The notes: generated from the letters alone by a model not told the origin. A DNA stretch of 63,361 bases from Paenibacillus sp. JCM 18996 (GCA_001313085.1 BBFE01000017.1:1-63361), one strand, 5' to 3'; shown: positions 37,385 to 47,559, numbered from the stretch's first letter. Translations and numbers: made by a program.

Positions 37385-39193
37385 TTATATTAATATTTCC
37401 TGTCTATAACAAATAAAAAAATGTATCCCCAGCAGAGCAGCCGAAAGCACAGCGCCAAATCCCACGGCAGCTGCGTCGATACGGTTCATCCGCGGGTACG
37501 AGGAGTTGCGGCCCAGAGGCTTGAGCCTGTACCCTCTCGCTTCCATAGCAAGGGCCGTGTCCTCGGCATTTTTTTTCATCATGGATAAAAGCAACGGAAC
37601 AAGGAAGATATGAACCTCCCGCCACCGGATCGATCCTTTTTTTTGACGTGCGATTTTCCGCGAGCTCGGACCACAAGAGACATTTTCTCCATTTCCCGCT
37701 GCAGCATGGGGATAAATTTAAGCAGCAGCGACGCGGAGAAAGTAACGGCGGCGACCGGAATCCTGAATCTTTCAAGGAAGGAGAAAGCCTGTTCCATGCC
37801 CATCTGCATAGATCTTCCGTTCGTGGTTGAGGCAAATAGGGAACCCAGAATCATGACCAGCAGGAAAAGGATTAATTGTTTAAAAGTTTGGACCGCCGGC
37901 AGAAAAGAAAAAAGAGACAGAGTCTGCAACCGATGAATTCCCGTCAAAATTAAACCTAAGCCCCGATATCAAGGTCGAAAGCAGAAGGAAATACACAAAA
38001 GGGCGCGTTTTTTTTGCAAGTATGCGGTATGGCGAACCGGTTAATCTTACGAGACCTAAAGTAACAACGGCGGCGAGCAGGAGGCCGACCCAATGCTCCT
38101 GCATCAGAATGCCGGCGGAAACCATTATGTAGAACAGCCATTTGGAGATCGGATGCAGCTTTTCAATGAGCGTCAGCGGCTTTGTCGGCGTGTGCGCGGA
38201 GAAAGAAGGTTGCCCTGCCGGCATGGGCGCAGACGAAGACGGCTGCTCCGTCGGCGCGGACGCGGACAAAAAAAACGGCCTCGCCGCCGGCTTGCAATGG
38301 TCCGCCGTACAGACGGCTGCCAACTCTTTTCCGGCTTCCGGCTCACGGTCTCCCGCAGGCCTGTTGACGCAACGGGCTATAGCGTCCGCCGTTTCGGCGG
38401 GCGACAGGGGGACGCCGTTCAGCCTGACGCCGTGCTCCAGTAGCGACATATAAATCTGTATATTCGTGGACAAGCCCACACTCGCCCGCAGCAGAAGTTC
38501 GGGGCTCTGGCAGAGCTCCCTTGGCGTGGTATCCGCCGCAATCTTCCCGTTGTCCAGAAGGATGACGCGGTCGGCGAGAGGGAGGAACGTGTCCAGGTCA
38601 TGGCTGGCAATGATGACTCCGCCTTCAAGCTTGCTTAACGTGATGGCTTCGGTCAGCGGCTTTATTGCTTGGGGATCGATCCCCGCAGTCGGTTCATCCA
38701 GCAGCAGCCATTCCGGTTTTACCGCCAGTGTAGTCGCTAAGGCCACTCTCCGTTTCATTCCGTCAGACAAAGTCAGCGCGGACTCATTTACAATCGATTC
38801 GGGAAGGTGGAGCCGGTGGAGCGCTTCCCGCATACGGGCGTTCATTTCGTGTGCGGATAATCGGTAAGGGCGCAGCGAATACCTGAATTCCTTTGAAATA
38901 TTCTCCGCAAAAAGCTGGCGCTCAGGATACTGGAACACGATTCCCGTCTTTAATCCAACCTTGCTCTCTATCCTGCTGCCATTCCATAAAGAAATTCCAT
39001 CATATTCGATGCAGCCTGAGCCAAGAGGAATAAGCCCCCCAATGCGCTGAGAAAGGTGGTTTTTTCCGGCACCTGTACGTCCTATCAGCAGTGTCAGCGT
39101 ACCCTTTTCGAATGTACATCGGATATTCTCAAGCAGCGGAGAAACGGCATCTGATCCGCTGAATACGGAAACCTGGTTCACACGTATCGTCAT
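37385..39193 (-). CDS. ECF transporter ATPase fused to EcfT-like membrane component
   Basis: The first 300 residues are an ECF-type ABC ATPase: IRVNQVSVFSGSDAV, P-loop (corrected GAGKTTFLSALGG), YPERQLFAE (Q-loop), LTLSDGMKRRVALATTLAV (ABC signature with unusual D), WLLLDEPTAGIDPQ (Walker B) and IIASHDLD (H-loop). A Pro/Ser/Thr-rich linker of about 60 residues then leads without a stop into an EcfT-like membrane protein (IEKLHPISKWLFYIMVSAGI, SLLLKFIPMLQREMEKM, LVVRARG and AMEARGYRLKPL, the coupling helices). The linker contains a T run of eight at 38267-38274, so the fusion depends on that length. EcfT is broken near 37940, 37625 and 37570. Total about 600 residues. Confidence 0.75.
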
Positions 39194-40022
39194 AATGCGC
39201 TCACAGCCTTGCCAAGTTCCGCCGGAGTTAAGGGCAGCGGGCTCAGCATGAATCCCTGTCGAAGCAAATCGCAAGCGGCCTGCACGGTAAAAGGCGGAAT
39301 AAAGCCGAGCTCCGTACAGAAACCAGGTTCTTTCCCTGACCCTCCGTAAAAGAAATCCCGATTCGTCCCGTCAAACACGATGCTTCCGTCCCGAACAGCC
39401 ACAACCCGTTCGCACCAGGCGAGTTCATCGAGCAGCTGGGTGATCCACACAATGGTCTTTCCTTCCCGGTGCAGCTCCCGGACCAGACGGAGAATGACCT
39501 CGCGGGACAGGGGATCCAGCATGGAGGTCGCCTCGTCAAAAAAACAAGCACGGACGGATTGACCGCCAGAACGCCGGCTATCGCCAGCAGTTGCTTTTGG
39601 CCTCCGGAAAGCTGGGCAGCAGGCACTTCTTTGAAGGAAGCGAGCCCTACTTTCCGCAAAGCTTCTCCCGCACACGCATGCATAAGGGACGCTTCCACAC
39701 CGTAATTTTCCATACCGAAGATGACGTCTTCGTATACCGTCTCTCCGATGATCTGCGCTTCCGGATTTTGAAAAAATGAGCTGTGCAGCCGGCTGCGCAG
39801 GCGAACTGTATGCCACCGTGCCGGACGACACCGGAAAAAAAGATTGGCCAGCACCTTCGCCAAGGTGCTTTTGCCGCTGCCGTTCGCTCCGACAATAGCA
39901 GTCCACTCGTTCCGCTGAACAGTCAAATCCACATCCTTGAGGATCGTCTTCGTGCCGTCGAAAGCGTCAATGGAGCAGCTGACACGGCCAAGCGTTATGG
40001 CGGGAGAATTTATCATTTTCAT
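39190..40022 (-). CDS. ECF transporter ATPase (EcfA1-like)
   Basis: Second ECF ATPase, about 275 residues. Motifs: ITLGRVSCSIDAFDGTKTIL, P-loop VGANGSGKSTLAKVLA, QNPEAQIIGETVYEDVIFG (Q-loop), AAQLSGGQKQLLAIAGVLAV (signature), VLVFDEATSMLDPLSR (Walker B). Its C-terminal domain (FVPP-like segment FIPPFTVQAACDLLRQG) resembles that of the downstream ATPase. Breaks near 39836 and 39541. It starts at ATG 40022 after AAAAGGTG and overlaps the next gene (ATGA). Divergent bioY and the BirA box between them mark biotin as the substrate. Confidence 0.88.
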
Positions 40023-40068
40023 ATAGGCAGGCACCTTTTCAACAGCGAAATTTTGTGATAACATCCAA

Positions 40069-40102
40069 TTGTTAACCAGTTAATCAGTAATTAGGTTAAC
40101 AA
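40069..40102. promoter_or_regulatory. BirA operator
   Basis: TTGTTAACC and GGTTAACAA are perfectly inverted and separated by 16 bases, the arrangement recognised by the biotin repressor BirA. The site lies between bioY and the divergent ECF ATPase genes and can control both. Confidence 0.9.
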
Positions 40103-40120
40103 AAGAGAGGGGAAATTTCA

Positions 40121-40707
40121 ATGTATAAAATGTTTTCCGTGAGGGGCCTTGTGTTCAGCACGCTGTTCAGCGCCCTGCTCGTAGTATCCAGCTTTTTTTA
40201 ACATTCATTTGGGCTTCACCCCGATTCCGCTCTCGCTGCAAAATCTGGTTGTTATGCTGGCCGGGTCGGTTCTGGGAGCGGTATACGGGTTTTTTCAGCG
40301 TGGCATTGGTGGTAGTGTTAACCGCGTTGGGGATTCCCCTTCTGCACGGAAGCGGCGGAATGTCCCTGATTCTCGGGCCGACAGGCGGATTTATCTGGGC
40401 ATATCCTTTTGCGGCACTGCTCATCGGTTTCTTTGTAAGCCGTGTAAAAGGCAGGGGGGTACTGACTTTCCTGTATACTTTTGTCGTGCTTGAGCTATTC
40501 GGGTCCCTGCTCCTGTATGTCACCGGAGTGCCTTGGCTTGCACATGTCGCCAAGATCTCTATCGACAAGGCTCTTGTCCTCGGATGTTATCCGTATTTGC
40601 CGGGCGACGCGCTGAAAGCGGTCCTTGCGGCGCTCATTGCACTTCCCGTAAGACGGGTGTTTCCCGTTGCCAGAATGACAGGCGCCAAGCGTTACATAGA
40701 ACAGTAA
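40121..40707 (+). CDS. bioY: Biotin transporter substrate-binding subunit BioY
   Basis: BioY is the S component of the biotin ECF transporter: six helices, about 190 residues. Motifs: RGLVFSTLFSALLVVSSFL, FTPIPLSLQNLVVMLAGSVL, LGAVYGFFSV and LILGPTGGFIWAYPFAALLI (the conserved GPTGG loop). Breaks in T runs at 40195 and 40291. ATG 40121 follows GAGAGGGG. The divergent ATPase and T genes provide the energy module, and the BirA box confirms biotin. Confidence 0.93.
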
Positions 40708-40805
40708 GAGCAGCTTGCCCGCCACCTTCTAAGAACAAGTTGATTTTCCTTTATGATATAGGTAATCGGAAAATAATACACCTTTTCGGAACAAAGAAAT
40801 GAATA

Positions 40806-40824
40806 TATAATGTAAGCGTATTCA
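40806..40824 (+). promoter_or_regulatory. Promoter -10 with overlapping cre site
   Basis: TATAAT (40806-40811) overlaps ATGTAAGCGTATTCA (40810-40824), which fits the cre consensus WTGNAANCGNWNNCW at all fixed positions. CcpA bound here would repress the binding-protein gene in rich sugar. Confidence 0.65.
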
Positions 40825-40845
40825 ATTTTCCGAAAGGGTGATCCA

Positions 40846-42188
40846 ATGAAGTTGAAAGCGAAATTACCGTTGGCGTTATTGACTGCAATCATGGCTGTGT
40901 TTCCTTTGTTGCAAGCGTGCAGTAAAGACGGGGGGCAATCGGCATCTTCTGATGGGAAAGCATCTAAGTCGGAACAAAAAAATAAAACTGAAATGGTCAA
41001 CCTGGGGAAATCCCGGAGAATTGACGAGGTTCCAGGAATTTACAAAAGAATATAACTCCAGGCATCCCAAAGTTGAGTTTGAATTAATCCCGATCCCGAG
41101 CGACTATGAGCAAAAAAAATATTGACCCAGCTCAGCGGAGGGACGGCTCCGGATCTGTTTTATTCCGGTCTGGAGACGATGAGCAAGCTGATTGAAAACC
41201 AAACGATTGCAGAATTAACGCCGCTCATGAAAAGCCCGGACAGTAAAATCAGGGAAAGCGATTTCTTTGAAGGGTTGTGGGGACCGGCCAAAAAAAGACG
41301 GAAAAGTGTATGGAGCGACCGTCGACTGTAATCCCAACATTATCTGGTACAATAAGAAGCTGCTGATGGATGCCGGAATTGCCGAAATGCCTGCTGACCT
41401 GTACGAAAAGGGGCAGTGGAACTGGAATACATTTAAAGGAATGATTGAAAAAACTGCGCGCGAGCGGCAAGCACGGATTGGTGCTTGATAGCGCCTGGAA
41501 CCGGTATTACAGCTGGGTGACCAGCAACGGCGGACAAATTTACAATGACAAGGGAGAATGGATCGGCGATAAAGACAGTAAATTCGTAGAAGCTTTTCAA
41601 TTTCTATATGATAACGTAAAAGCGAAAAAATATTACGTTCGGCGGAACACTTCCGAAAGGGCAAGGCGCAGACGCGATGTTTATGTCCAACCAGGTTGGA
41701 TTTGTAGCTGCCGGCCGCTGGTATCTGCCGATCTTCAAGCAAAATAAGGATCTTCAGTATGATATTGTTCCTTACCCGACGAATACTGGCAAAAAAGATT
41801 GAACCTGCCGCTGTCTCTACAGCATATATGGTTCTTAACAAGAATACGAAGTATCCGAACGAAGCATACCAATTCCTCAGCGAATTCGTTTCGAAGGAAG
41901 GACAAATCTTCCGTCTGCAGGGCGGAGGAAACGCGGTTCCTTCCGTTGCCAATGCCGATCAGGTGGTGTTGGAAGGCAATCTGCCCCAGCATGCCAAATA
42001 TTTTTTTGGACGCCCGTGAGGTGGGTTACGCGCTGACGCCAATGGAATCGGGAATTCCGGGTTTGACCAAAATTATCACAGATGAGTTGGAAGCACTTTG
42101 GTTAAAGGACGGCAAGCTGGACGAAACGTTGAAGACCATTAATGTGAAGGCAAACCAGAAGATTGCCGAATATAAGAAAGGCAAGTAA
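40846..42188 (+). CDS. Extracellular sugar-binding lipoprotein (ABC importer)
   Basis: This family 1 solute-binding protein of about 430 residues has a lipobox (FPLLQACSKDGG) after its signal peptide. Features: EYNSRHPKVEFELIPIPSDY, LTQLSGGTAPDLFY, YGATVDCNPNIIWYNKKLL and MSNQVGFVAAGRWYLPIFK. Breaks: near 41012 and in runs at 41113, 41290, 41450, 41624, 41790 and 42001. No permease or ATPase gene is adjacent, so it is an orphan binding protein. The cre site upstream suggests carbohydrate uptake. A terminator follows. Confidence 0.88.
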
Positions 42189-42215
42189 ATTAATAATCGG
42201 ATCACCGGAAAAAAA

Positions 42216-42255
42216 TGAAGGAAGGATACCATACAGTTATGGTATCCTTCCTTTC
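42216..42255. terminator. Bidirectional terminator
   Basis: GAAGGATACCATA and TATGGTATCCTTC form a perfect stem around CAGT, with A-rich and T-rich flanks. It serves the binding protein and the leftward reductase. Confidence 0.9.
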
Positions 42256-42261
42256 ATTCAG

Positions 42262-42292
42262 AGTTAAGCAAGCATATATCCGAGGGCAGGCG
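42262..42292. repeat. Fragment of the dispersed repeat
   Basis: TAAGCAAGCATATATCCGAG and GGCAGGCGG match the 5' end of repeat copy B (TAAGCAAGTATAAATCCGAG, GGCAGCGGG). As in copies A and B, it directly follows a terminator. Confidence 0.55.
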
Positions 42293-42295
42293 GTT

Positions 42296-43261
42296 TTAAG
42301 GAAGCCGTTTTCCTCTGGAAGCGATATAGAGGGAGTACCATTCTTCGCGCGAAAGCTCCACCTGCAGAGCCTCCGCACAGGCGCGGATCCTCTCGGGACG
42401 GGAGGTTCCAATGACGGGCTGGATGCCGGCGGGATGACGCATAAGCCATGCCAGCACAATAGCTTCCGGCGATACAGCCTTCTGTGCGGCCATGTCCCGG
42501 ACGAGCTCCGCGGTCTGCCGAACGTTCGCGGGTTGGTCGTCCAGGTTCACGCTTCCGGTGTGGATGCCTTTGGCGAGCGGGCCCCAGGCCTGGATCTGTA
42601 CGTTCTCCTTCCGGCAGTACTCCAAAGTGCCGTGCGGAAAGCTTACACTGGTGCCGGCGGCCTGGTTCACCGATATGACGGAGTCAACCCAATCGAGCTT
42701 GGCGAGACTCAGCTCCAGCTGGTTTACGAGCAGCGGCTCGTCCAGATGGGCCTGCAGGAACTTCATTTGCTCCGCGCTCATGTTGGACACGCCGAAGCCT
42801 TTTACTTTGCCGGCCCGCTTCAATTTCCCGAATGCTTCCGCCACTTCTTCAGGCTCCATAAGCGGATCCGGACGGTGAAGCAGCAGGATGTCGATATACT
42901 CGACGCCCAGTCTGCCAAGTATGCCATCGACGCTGGAGAGGATATGATCTTTGGAGAAGTCGAATGAGTTCTGGCGTATTCCGCATTTGGATTGAATGAT
43001 CATCCGTTCCCGGAGCTCGGGACGTTCCTGCAGCACTTTGCCGAATGCCTGCTCAGCCCTCCCGCGGGCATAAATGTCCGCATGGTCAAACATGTTGATT
43101 CCCGCAGATAGAGCGGCTTCGACCGCCGCATGGGCGTTTGTGACATCTTCCGCGTTAAGGACGTGGCCGGGGTCCCAACCGCCGCCAAGGCCCATGCATC
43201 CCATAACCAGGCGGCTGGCGGGGACTCCGTGCTTTTGCAGATATAGCGCTTTGTTTTCCAT
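42296..43261 (-). CDS. Aldo/keto reductase (YdhF-like)
   Basis: This intact 321-residue NADPH-dependent oxidoreductase shows LVMGCMGLGGGWD, the catalytic Asp and Tyr in FDHADIYARG, Lys in IIQSKCGIR, His in DILLLHRPDP, VKGFGVSNMSAEQM, and the cofactor segment PVIGTSRPERIRACAEA. It resembles YdhF of Escherichia coli. The substrate is unknown. AGGTGT precedes ATG 43261. It has no A/T run above five and no frameshift. Confidence 0.92.
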   Translation of the reverse strand: MENKALYLQKHGVPASRLVMGCMGLGGGWDPGHVLNAEDVTNAHAAVEAALSAGINMFDHADIYARGRAEQAFGKVLQERPELRERMIIQSKCGIRQNSFDFSKDHILSSVDGILGRLGVEYIDILLLHRPDPLMEPEEVAEAFGKLKRAGKVKGFGVSNMSAEQMKFLQAHLDEPLLVNQLELSLAKLDWVDSVISVNQAAGTSVSFPHGTLEYCRKENVQIQAWGPLAKGIHTGSVNLDDQPANVRQTAELVRDMAAQKAVSPEAIVLAWLMRHPAGIQPVIGTSRPERIRACAEALQVELSREEWYSLYIASRGKRLP

Positions 43262-43461
43262 TTAATTACACCTCTGTTTCGTACTATGAATGGACAATTC
43301 CAACGTTTATTTTACCATATCCGTGCAGGGGAGGGAATTTTGGTTAGCGGGCCTTTCTTCTTTTTTTTACCGTCCGGCAGCATACTGTAGGTAGTAGCGA
43401 TTTGACTGCTTGCGTTGCTTCCATTTGCTTGCACCTACGCAGTCCCGGCAGGAGGAACGCC

Positions 43462-44206
43462 ATGTTCAAGACGCGCAGGTGGAGGAGCAAACCTTCGGTT
43501 CGCACGAGCAGGAAGCGGAAAATTTTTTTTAGCGTTGTTTATCCTGATGCTGTTTTGCTTGCAATTTTTTTATCTTCATAGAAAAAAACATCAAGCCGCC
43601 CCTGATGAATCTGCCAAAATCAGATCGAAGCAGATCGCCACCGAGTTTATCAGGGACGCCATCACGGAGCGGATTTCTCAGAACACGAATTTCGACAAGC
43701 TGATCGATTGGCGCACGGACAGTACGGGCAAGGTAAAAGGGCTGATGATCAATTACGCGGAGCATACGAGGATTACCGCCGACACGATCGATGTGACCCG
43801 GAGGCTGCTGCACGGATTGAAGGAAACGAAGGAGTATATCCCGCTCGGCCAAGCTATGAACAGCCCTATTCTGGCGTCCTTCGGCCCGCACATTCCGATC
43901 AGGCTGATTCCTGCCGGTGACGTTAATGTAGATCTGAAAACCAGGTCACAGAACAACGGGATCAATATGGTTGTGGTGGAGGTGTACGTTAAAATTGTAG
44001 CCGCCGTCACTGTCATCGTGCCTTTCGACTCGGAGACGGAAATTGTGGAGACGGAGCTTCCGCTCTCTTACTCGCTGATTGTGGGCGACGTGCCTATGTA
44101 CTATTTTGACAATAAGGGAAATCCCGTCGGCTCGGCTTCCGGAGCCCCTCCGTCCGGCAGTGTGCCCAATCTTCCTTTTACGCCTTCCGCAGCGCCGGCG
44201 GCTTGA
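43462..44206 (+). CDS. yunB: Sporulation protein YunB
   Basis: YunB is a sigma-E-dependent membrane protein of about 245 residues. Corrected, the N-terminus is basic (RRWRSKPSVRTSRKRKIF) with one membrane helix (LALFILMLFCLQFFYFIEKN). The body has the family's YAEHTRITADTIDVTRRL, YIPLGQAMNSPILASFGPHI, PIRLIPAGDVNVDLKTR, NGINMVVVEVYVKI and SYSLIVGDVPMYYFDNKGN. Breaks in runs at 43519, 43566 and 43583. It is convergent with lytH, its neighbour in Bacillus. A short Ser/Pro tail follows GNPVGS. Confidence 0.92.
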
Positions 44207-44249
44207 CGGATTCCGCAAGCAAACCGGAGGCAAAGCATTAGAAACGAAC

Positions 44250-44292
44250 AAAAAACCAGGCTCCATAGGCTTAAGGCTGCCGGGTTTTTTGC
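44250..44292. terminator. Terminator between yunB and lytH
   Basis: AAAACC-AGGC and GGCTGCCGGGTTTT pair imperfectly between the two convergent genes, with A and T tracts on either side. Confidence 0.6.
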
Positions 44293-45325
44293 TTGTTCTC
44301 CGTGCTGCGGCTGCGGGATTCCCGTTCCCATTTTTTTCAAATGAGGATAAGGATCGAAAGCCCATTCCGTCAACCCGTTATCCTTGTAAAGCCCGAAATG
44401 CAGATGCGGCGGAAACTTGCCGGACGTTCCCGGCTTGCCGTAGCCCGAGCTTCCCATCCAACCGATGGCCTGTCCCGGCCGGACGATGTCCCCCCGCTTC
44501 AGCTGCTTGTCGAACCCGGACAAATGCGCATAATAATGGTATACGTTGTTCAAGTCGCGGAGACCTATTCTCCAGCCCCCGTACGGTTCCAACCCTTGAC
44601 TTCAACGATTCCATAGCATGTGCTGAGAACCGGGACGCGTAACCGGCGTAAAGGTCCGTCCCCTCGTGGATGCGTCGCCCGCCCCAGCCCCTCTTGGCTC
44701 CCCAGGTGCTTCGATAGGAGTAGTCTGCGGTCAAGGGCAGAGGAAATGCATGGGCATGCAGATCCAGACTGTCAAAAGCGCTGTAGATCGAGGAGAACTG
44801 TTTGATCCTTTGTACGCTCCGCGAATTATGGTAGATTTCCCAAAGGGAAATGAGCAGGTCCTCCTCGTTCGTTCCCCGCTGCTTCATGGCATAGGCGAAA
44901 GAATACAGCAGGTCGGCGTCGTTATTGGGGTCCGCTTTGCCGTCGCCGTCGCCGTCTTTTCCTTTCCCATGGAAGAAGGCGATGGATACCGGGTCGGTGT
45001 CGGAGTGGTCGGGATTGAGCAGTCCTGTCCATTCCGGCTCAGAATAATAGACCCCGATCGCTCCGTCCCGTTTAGGTCGTTTCTTAGCCGCTGCAATCGT
45101 CCGTTCGTATTGGTCCGCCGCGGCCAAATAGTGCCAGGGAATACCGGTGGAGGCGCTGATTCGATCGTACAGCTGCTTGCGCTGCGTAAAGATTTGAGCC
45201 ATATCCGTGGGAGGGGGAGCAGGTGCAGCTGCTGCCGGGACGGAACCGACGGTAGGGGACAGTAGAAGCCCGAAGCTCACCATGGACAGCAGAATCGGGC
45301 GCAACAACCGGGTGCAGCGTTTCAT
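44271..45325 (-). CDS. lytH: Spore cortex L-Ala-D-Glu endopeptidase, M23 family (LytH)
   Basis: LytH is a secreted zinc metallopeptidase that trims peptide side chains of spore cortex peptidoglycan. Signal peptide: LLRPILLSMVSFGLLLSPTV. A central domain includes STGIPWHYLAAADQYERT and DLLYSFAYAMKQRGTNEEDL. The M23 domain has IHEGTDLYA (first zinc ligands) and PPHLHFGLYK (HxH) in an adjacent frame after breaks near 44620 and 44540. Corrected end at 44271, about 350 residues. GGAGGT precedes the ATG. TTGACA on the minus strand near 45404 may be a promoter element. Its position beside yunB supports the call. Confidence 0.88.
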
Positions 45326-45478
45326 TGGGAAATACCTCCGTGTACACTTTTAATGCAAATCATGTCGGATTTTGGCTATATGGTATAGGTTGTACATATT
45401 TTGTCAATTTATGCTAAAGGTTTCCTTTCCTTTTGACGGAGGCTTTTGTTATCATTTGAAGATGAGGAGGGGTACGAA

Positions 45479-45961
45479 ATGCAATTTGACCATCGGGAAG
45501 AACACCGCGACGACCATATGATTCTGGTGCAGGCCAACCTGGACGACATGAACCCTGAATACTGCTCCTATGTGCTGGATTTGCTCTTGGAGGCCGGCGC
45601 GAATGACGTGTATTACGTTCCAATTGTAATGAAAAAAAGGGCGTCCGGGAATCATGCTCAATGTGCTCGTATCGAAAGAAAGGCTGGAGGCGGCGGAGAG
45701 CATTATTTTTTTACGGAAACGACTACGTTAGGGCTGCGCTATATGAACGCGGCTTGCCACAGGCTTGGGCGGCAGCTCGAACAGGTAGACACCGAATGGG
45801 GACCGATTACGGTCAAGGCGGGCATTTATAACGGGGAAACGGTGCAGTTCGCGCCAGAATTCAAAGAATGCGAAGCCGCGGCAAAGCGGCATGGAGTTCC
45901 CTTGAAGAAGGTCTACGAAGAAGTGAGAAGGATTTATATGAACCGCCATCAGTCTTTGTAA
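45479..45961 (+). CDS. Nickel-insertion protein, LarC2 domain as a separate gene
   Basis: This 160-residue protein corresponds to the C-terminal (LarC2) domain of LarC, which with CTP inserts nickel into the pincer cofactor. Features: His/Asp-rich start (QFDHREEHRDDHMILVQANL), DDMNPEYCSYVLDLLLEAGA, DVYYVPIVMKKGRPGIMLNV, TTTLGLRYMNAACHRLGRQ, ITVKAGIYNGETVQFAPEFK. Breaks at 45632 and 45703. SD GAGGAGGGG. The LarC1 part lies at 48986-50021 on the other strand. Such stand-alone LarC2 proteins are known from separate annotation in Firmicutes, but here no in-line copy exists. Confidence 0.85.
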   Translation: MQFDHREEHRDDHMILVQANLDDMNPEYCSYVLDLLLEAGANDVYYVPIVMKKRASGNHAQCARIERKAGGGGEHYFFTETTTLGLRYMNAACHRLGRQLEQVDTEWGPITVKAGIYNGETVQFAPEFKECEAAAKRHGVPLKKVYEEVRRIYMNRHQSL

Positions 45962-46063
45962 AAGATTGGTAGTTTTTTTTGTGTCCGCCCCGCTTTTTTG
46001 GTGATAACGTCCAGCCATTCGACATAACAATGAATTAGACCCTACAAATCAAGGAGGATCAGC

Positions 46064-46266
46064 GTGAACCAGTTCAAAACTTACTATCCGTATCACAGCC
46101 CGTTCGATCCCTGTCCGCCACTCACCCCCAAAGTTTACAACACTCCGCCGGAGCTTTACTTGACTTATCAGCCGATGAATTTACCGCAGTTCAGTCCAAT
46201 GGAGGCGTTGAAGAAGGGCACATTGTGGCCGTCATTGTACAGCCTTACGAGAGCAAACAGAATTAG
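46064..46266 (+). CDS. cotJA: Spore coat-associated protein CotJA
   Basis: A 67-residue protein of the CotJA family with the expected Pro/Tyr-rich sequence: YYPYHSPFDPCPPLTPKVYN, TPPELYLTYQPMNLPQFSP and EALKKGTLWPSLYSPYES. One C is missing near 46245. GTG 46064 follows AAGGAGG. First gene of cotJA-cotJB-cotJC. A possible sigma-E type -10 (CATAACAAT) lies about 45 bases upstream. Confidence 0.88.
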
Positions 46267-46284
46267 GAGAGGAGGAGGCAGACC

Positions 46285-46773
46285 TTGCGGAACGAAATTT
46301 CACCCGCTTCCCAGAACATGATGCAGGGTGCGGCAATGGGTCCGGGGCTCAATGCGGTATCGCCTTATATGCCGAACCTTGTCTCCAATGTAACGCCGAA
46401 CATTGTGCCTAATGAGATGCCGAATCTCATGCCAAACACTGTGCCCAATGTAATGCCGAACAGTATCCCTAACGCAGTGCCCAATGTAATGCCGAACAGT
46501 TCCCTAACGCGCCGCATACGATGTCCGAAGCTTATTACAAGCTGCTGGAGGAGCTTCAAGCCGTCGATTTTGTGCTGGTCGAGCTGACACTCTATCTGGA
46601 CACGCATCCTGCGGATGTTAACGCGCTTCAGCAGTTCAACCAGTTCGCCCATGCGAGACACGCGTTGGCTGGCAGGTACGAAAAAAGAATACGGCCCGCT
46701 GCTGCAGTATGGCCACAGCTACACCAGAAGCCCATGGGATTGGGCCAAATCCCCCTGGCCCTGGCAGGTATAG
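46285..46773 (+). CDS. cotJB: Spore coat protein CotJB with repeat extension
   Basis: The C-terminal 85 residues are Cot[40 protein letters not shown] and [20 protein letters not shown], ending WPWQV. Before it is an unusual N-terminal extension of about 75 residues rich in Met-Pro-Asn units ([20 protein letters not shown]...), encoded by an imperfect 36-base tandem repeat between about 46370 and 46520. One base is missing near 46500, inside a repeat unit, and an extra A lies near 46685. TTG 46285 follows GGAGGAGG. CotJB forms a complex with CotJA and CotJC in the inner coat. Confidence 0.85.
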
Positions 46774-46785
46774 AGGAGGTCCAAT

Positions 46786-47361
46786 ATGTGGATTTATGAG
46801 AAAAAAAAGCTGCAGCATCCGGTGAGGGTCAGCAAATGCGATCCCCATATGGCCAGATTACTGCTTGAGCAGTATGGAGGAGCGGACGGCGAGCTTGCTG
46901 CTGCACTGCGTTATTTGAATCAGCGGTATTCGATTCCGGATAAAGTAATAGGTTTATTAACGGACATAGGCACGGAAGAATTTGCTCATTTGGAAATGAT
47001 TGCCACAATGGTGTACAAATTAACGAAGGACGCGACGGTAGATCAATTGAAAGCGGCGGGACTGGGAGATCATTATGCGAGTCACGACAGAGCGTTATTC
47101 TATCAGAATGCGAGCGGAGTGCCGTGGACTGCCGCTTATATTCAGGCCAAAGGAGATCCCATCGCGGATTTATACGAGGACATTGCTGCGGAGGAGAAGG
47201 CCAGGGCAACCTATCAGTGGCTGATCGACCTGACGGACGACGAGGATTTGAAAGACGGACTTAGGTTTTTTTGCGGGAGCGTGAAGTGATCCACTCTATG
47301 AGGTTCCGCGAAGCGGTGGAGATGCTGAAGGAAGACAGGGAGACGAAGAAGATTTTTTTAG
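46786..47361 (+). CDS. cotJC: Manganese catalase-like spore coat protein CotJC
   Basis: CotJC is a di-manganese catalase homologue of about 189 residues. Ferritin-like motifs: GGADGELAAALRYLNQRYSI, LTDIGTEEFAHLEMIATMVY (ExxH metal ligands) and DPIADLYEDIAAEEKARATY (second ExxxxxE site). C-terminal region: EREVIHSMRFREAVEMLKED. Breaks at A8 (46800), T run at 47266 and T run at 47353; the corrected stop is at about 47361. SD AGGAGG. A terminator follows. Confidence 0.92.
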
Positions 47362-47392
47362 GGCGATTCGGCGAAAGTGCATCAAATGTAAA

Positions 47393-47416
47393 CAAGCCCC
47401 TTGCGGGCTTTTTTTC
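47393..47416 (+). terminator. Intrinsic terminator of the cotJ operon
   Basis: AAGCCCC and CGGGCTT pair around TTG and are followed by T7. Confidence 0.9.
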
Positions 47417-47559
47417 GTTGTTGTATAGGAAATTATGATTTTCAGTGGCTGTGGATGGGTAGATACATTCATCCGCTGGGAGATGTTGTTTTGGTAAATC
47501 CCCTCTATTCCAAACCAGAAGGTCACCTTAGCGTTATAGTTGTGTTGGATCGATTCAGC

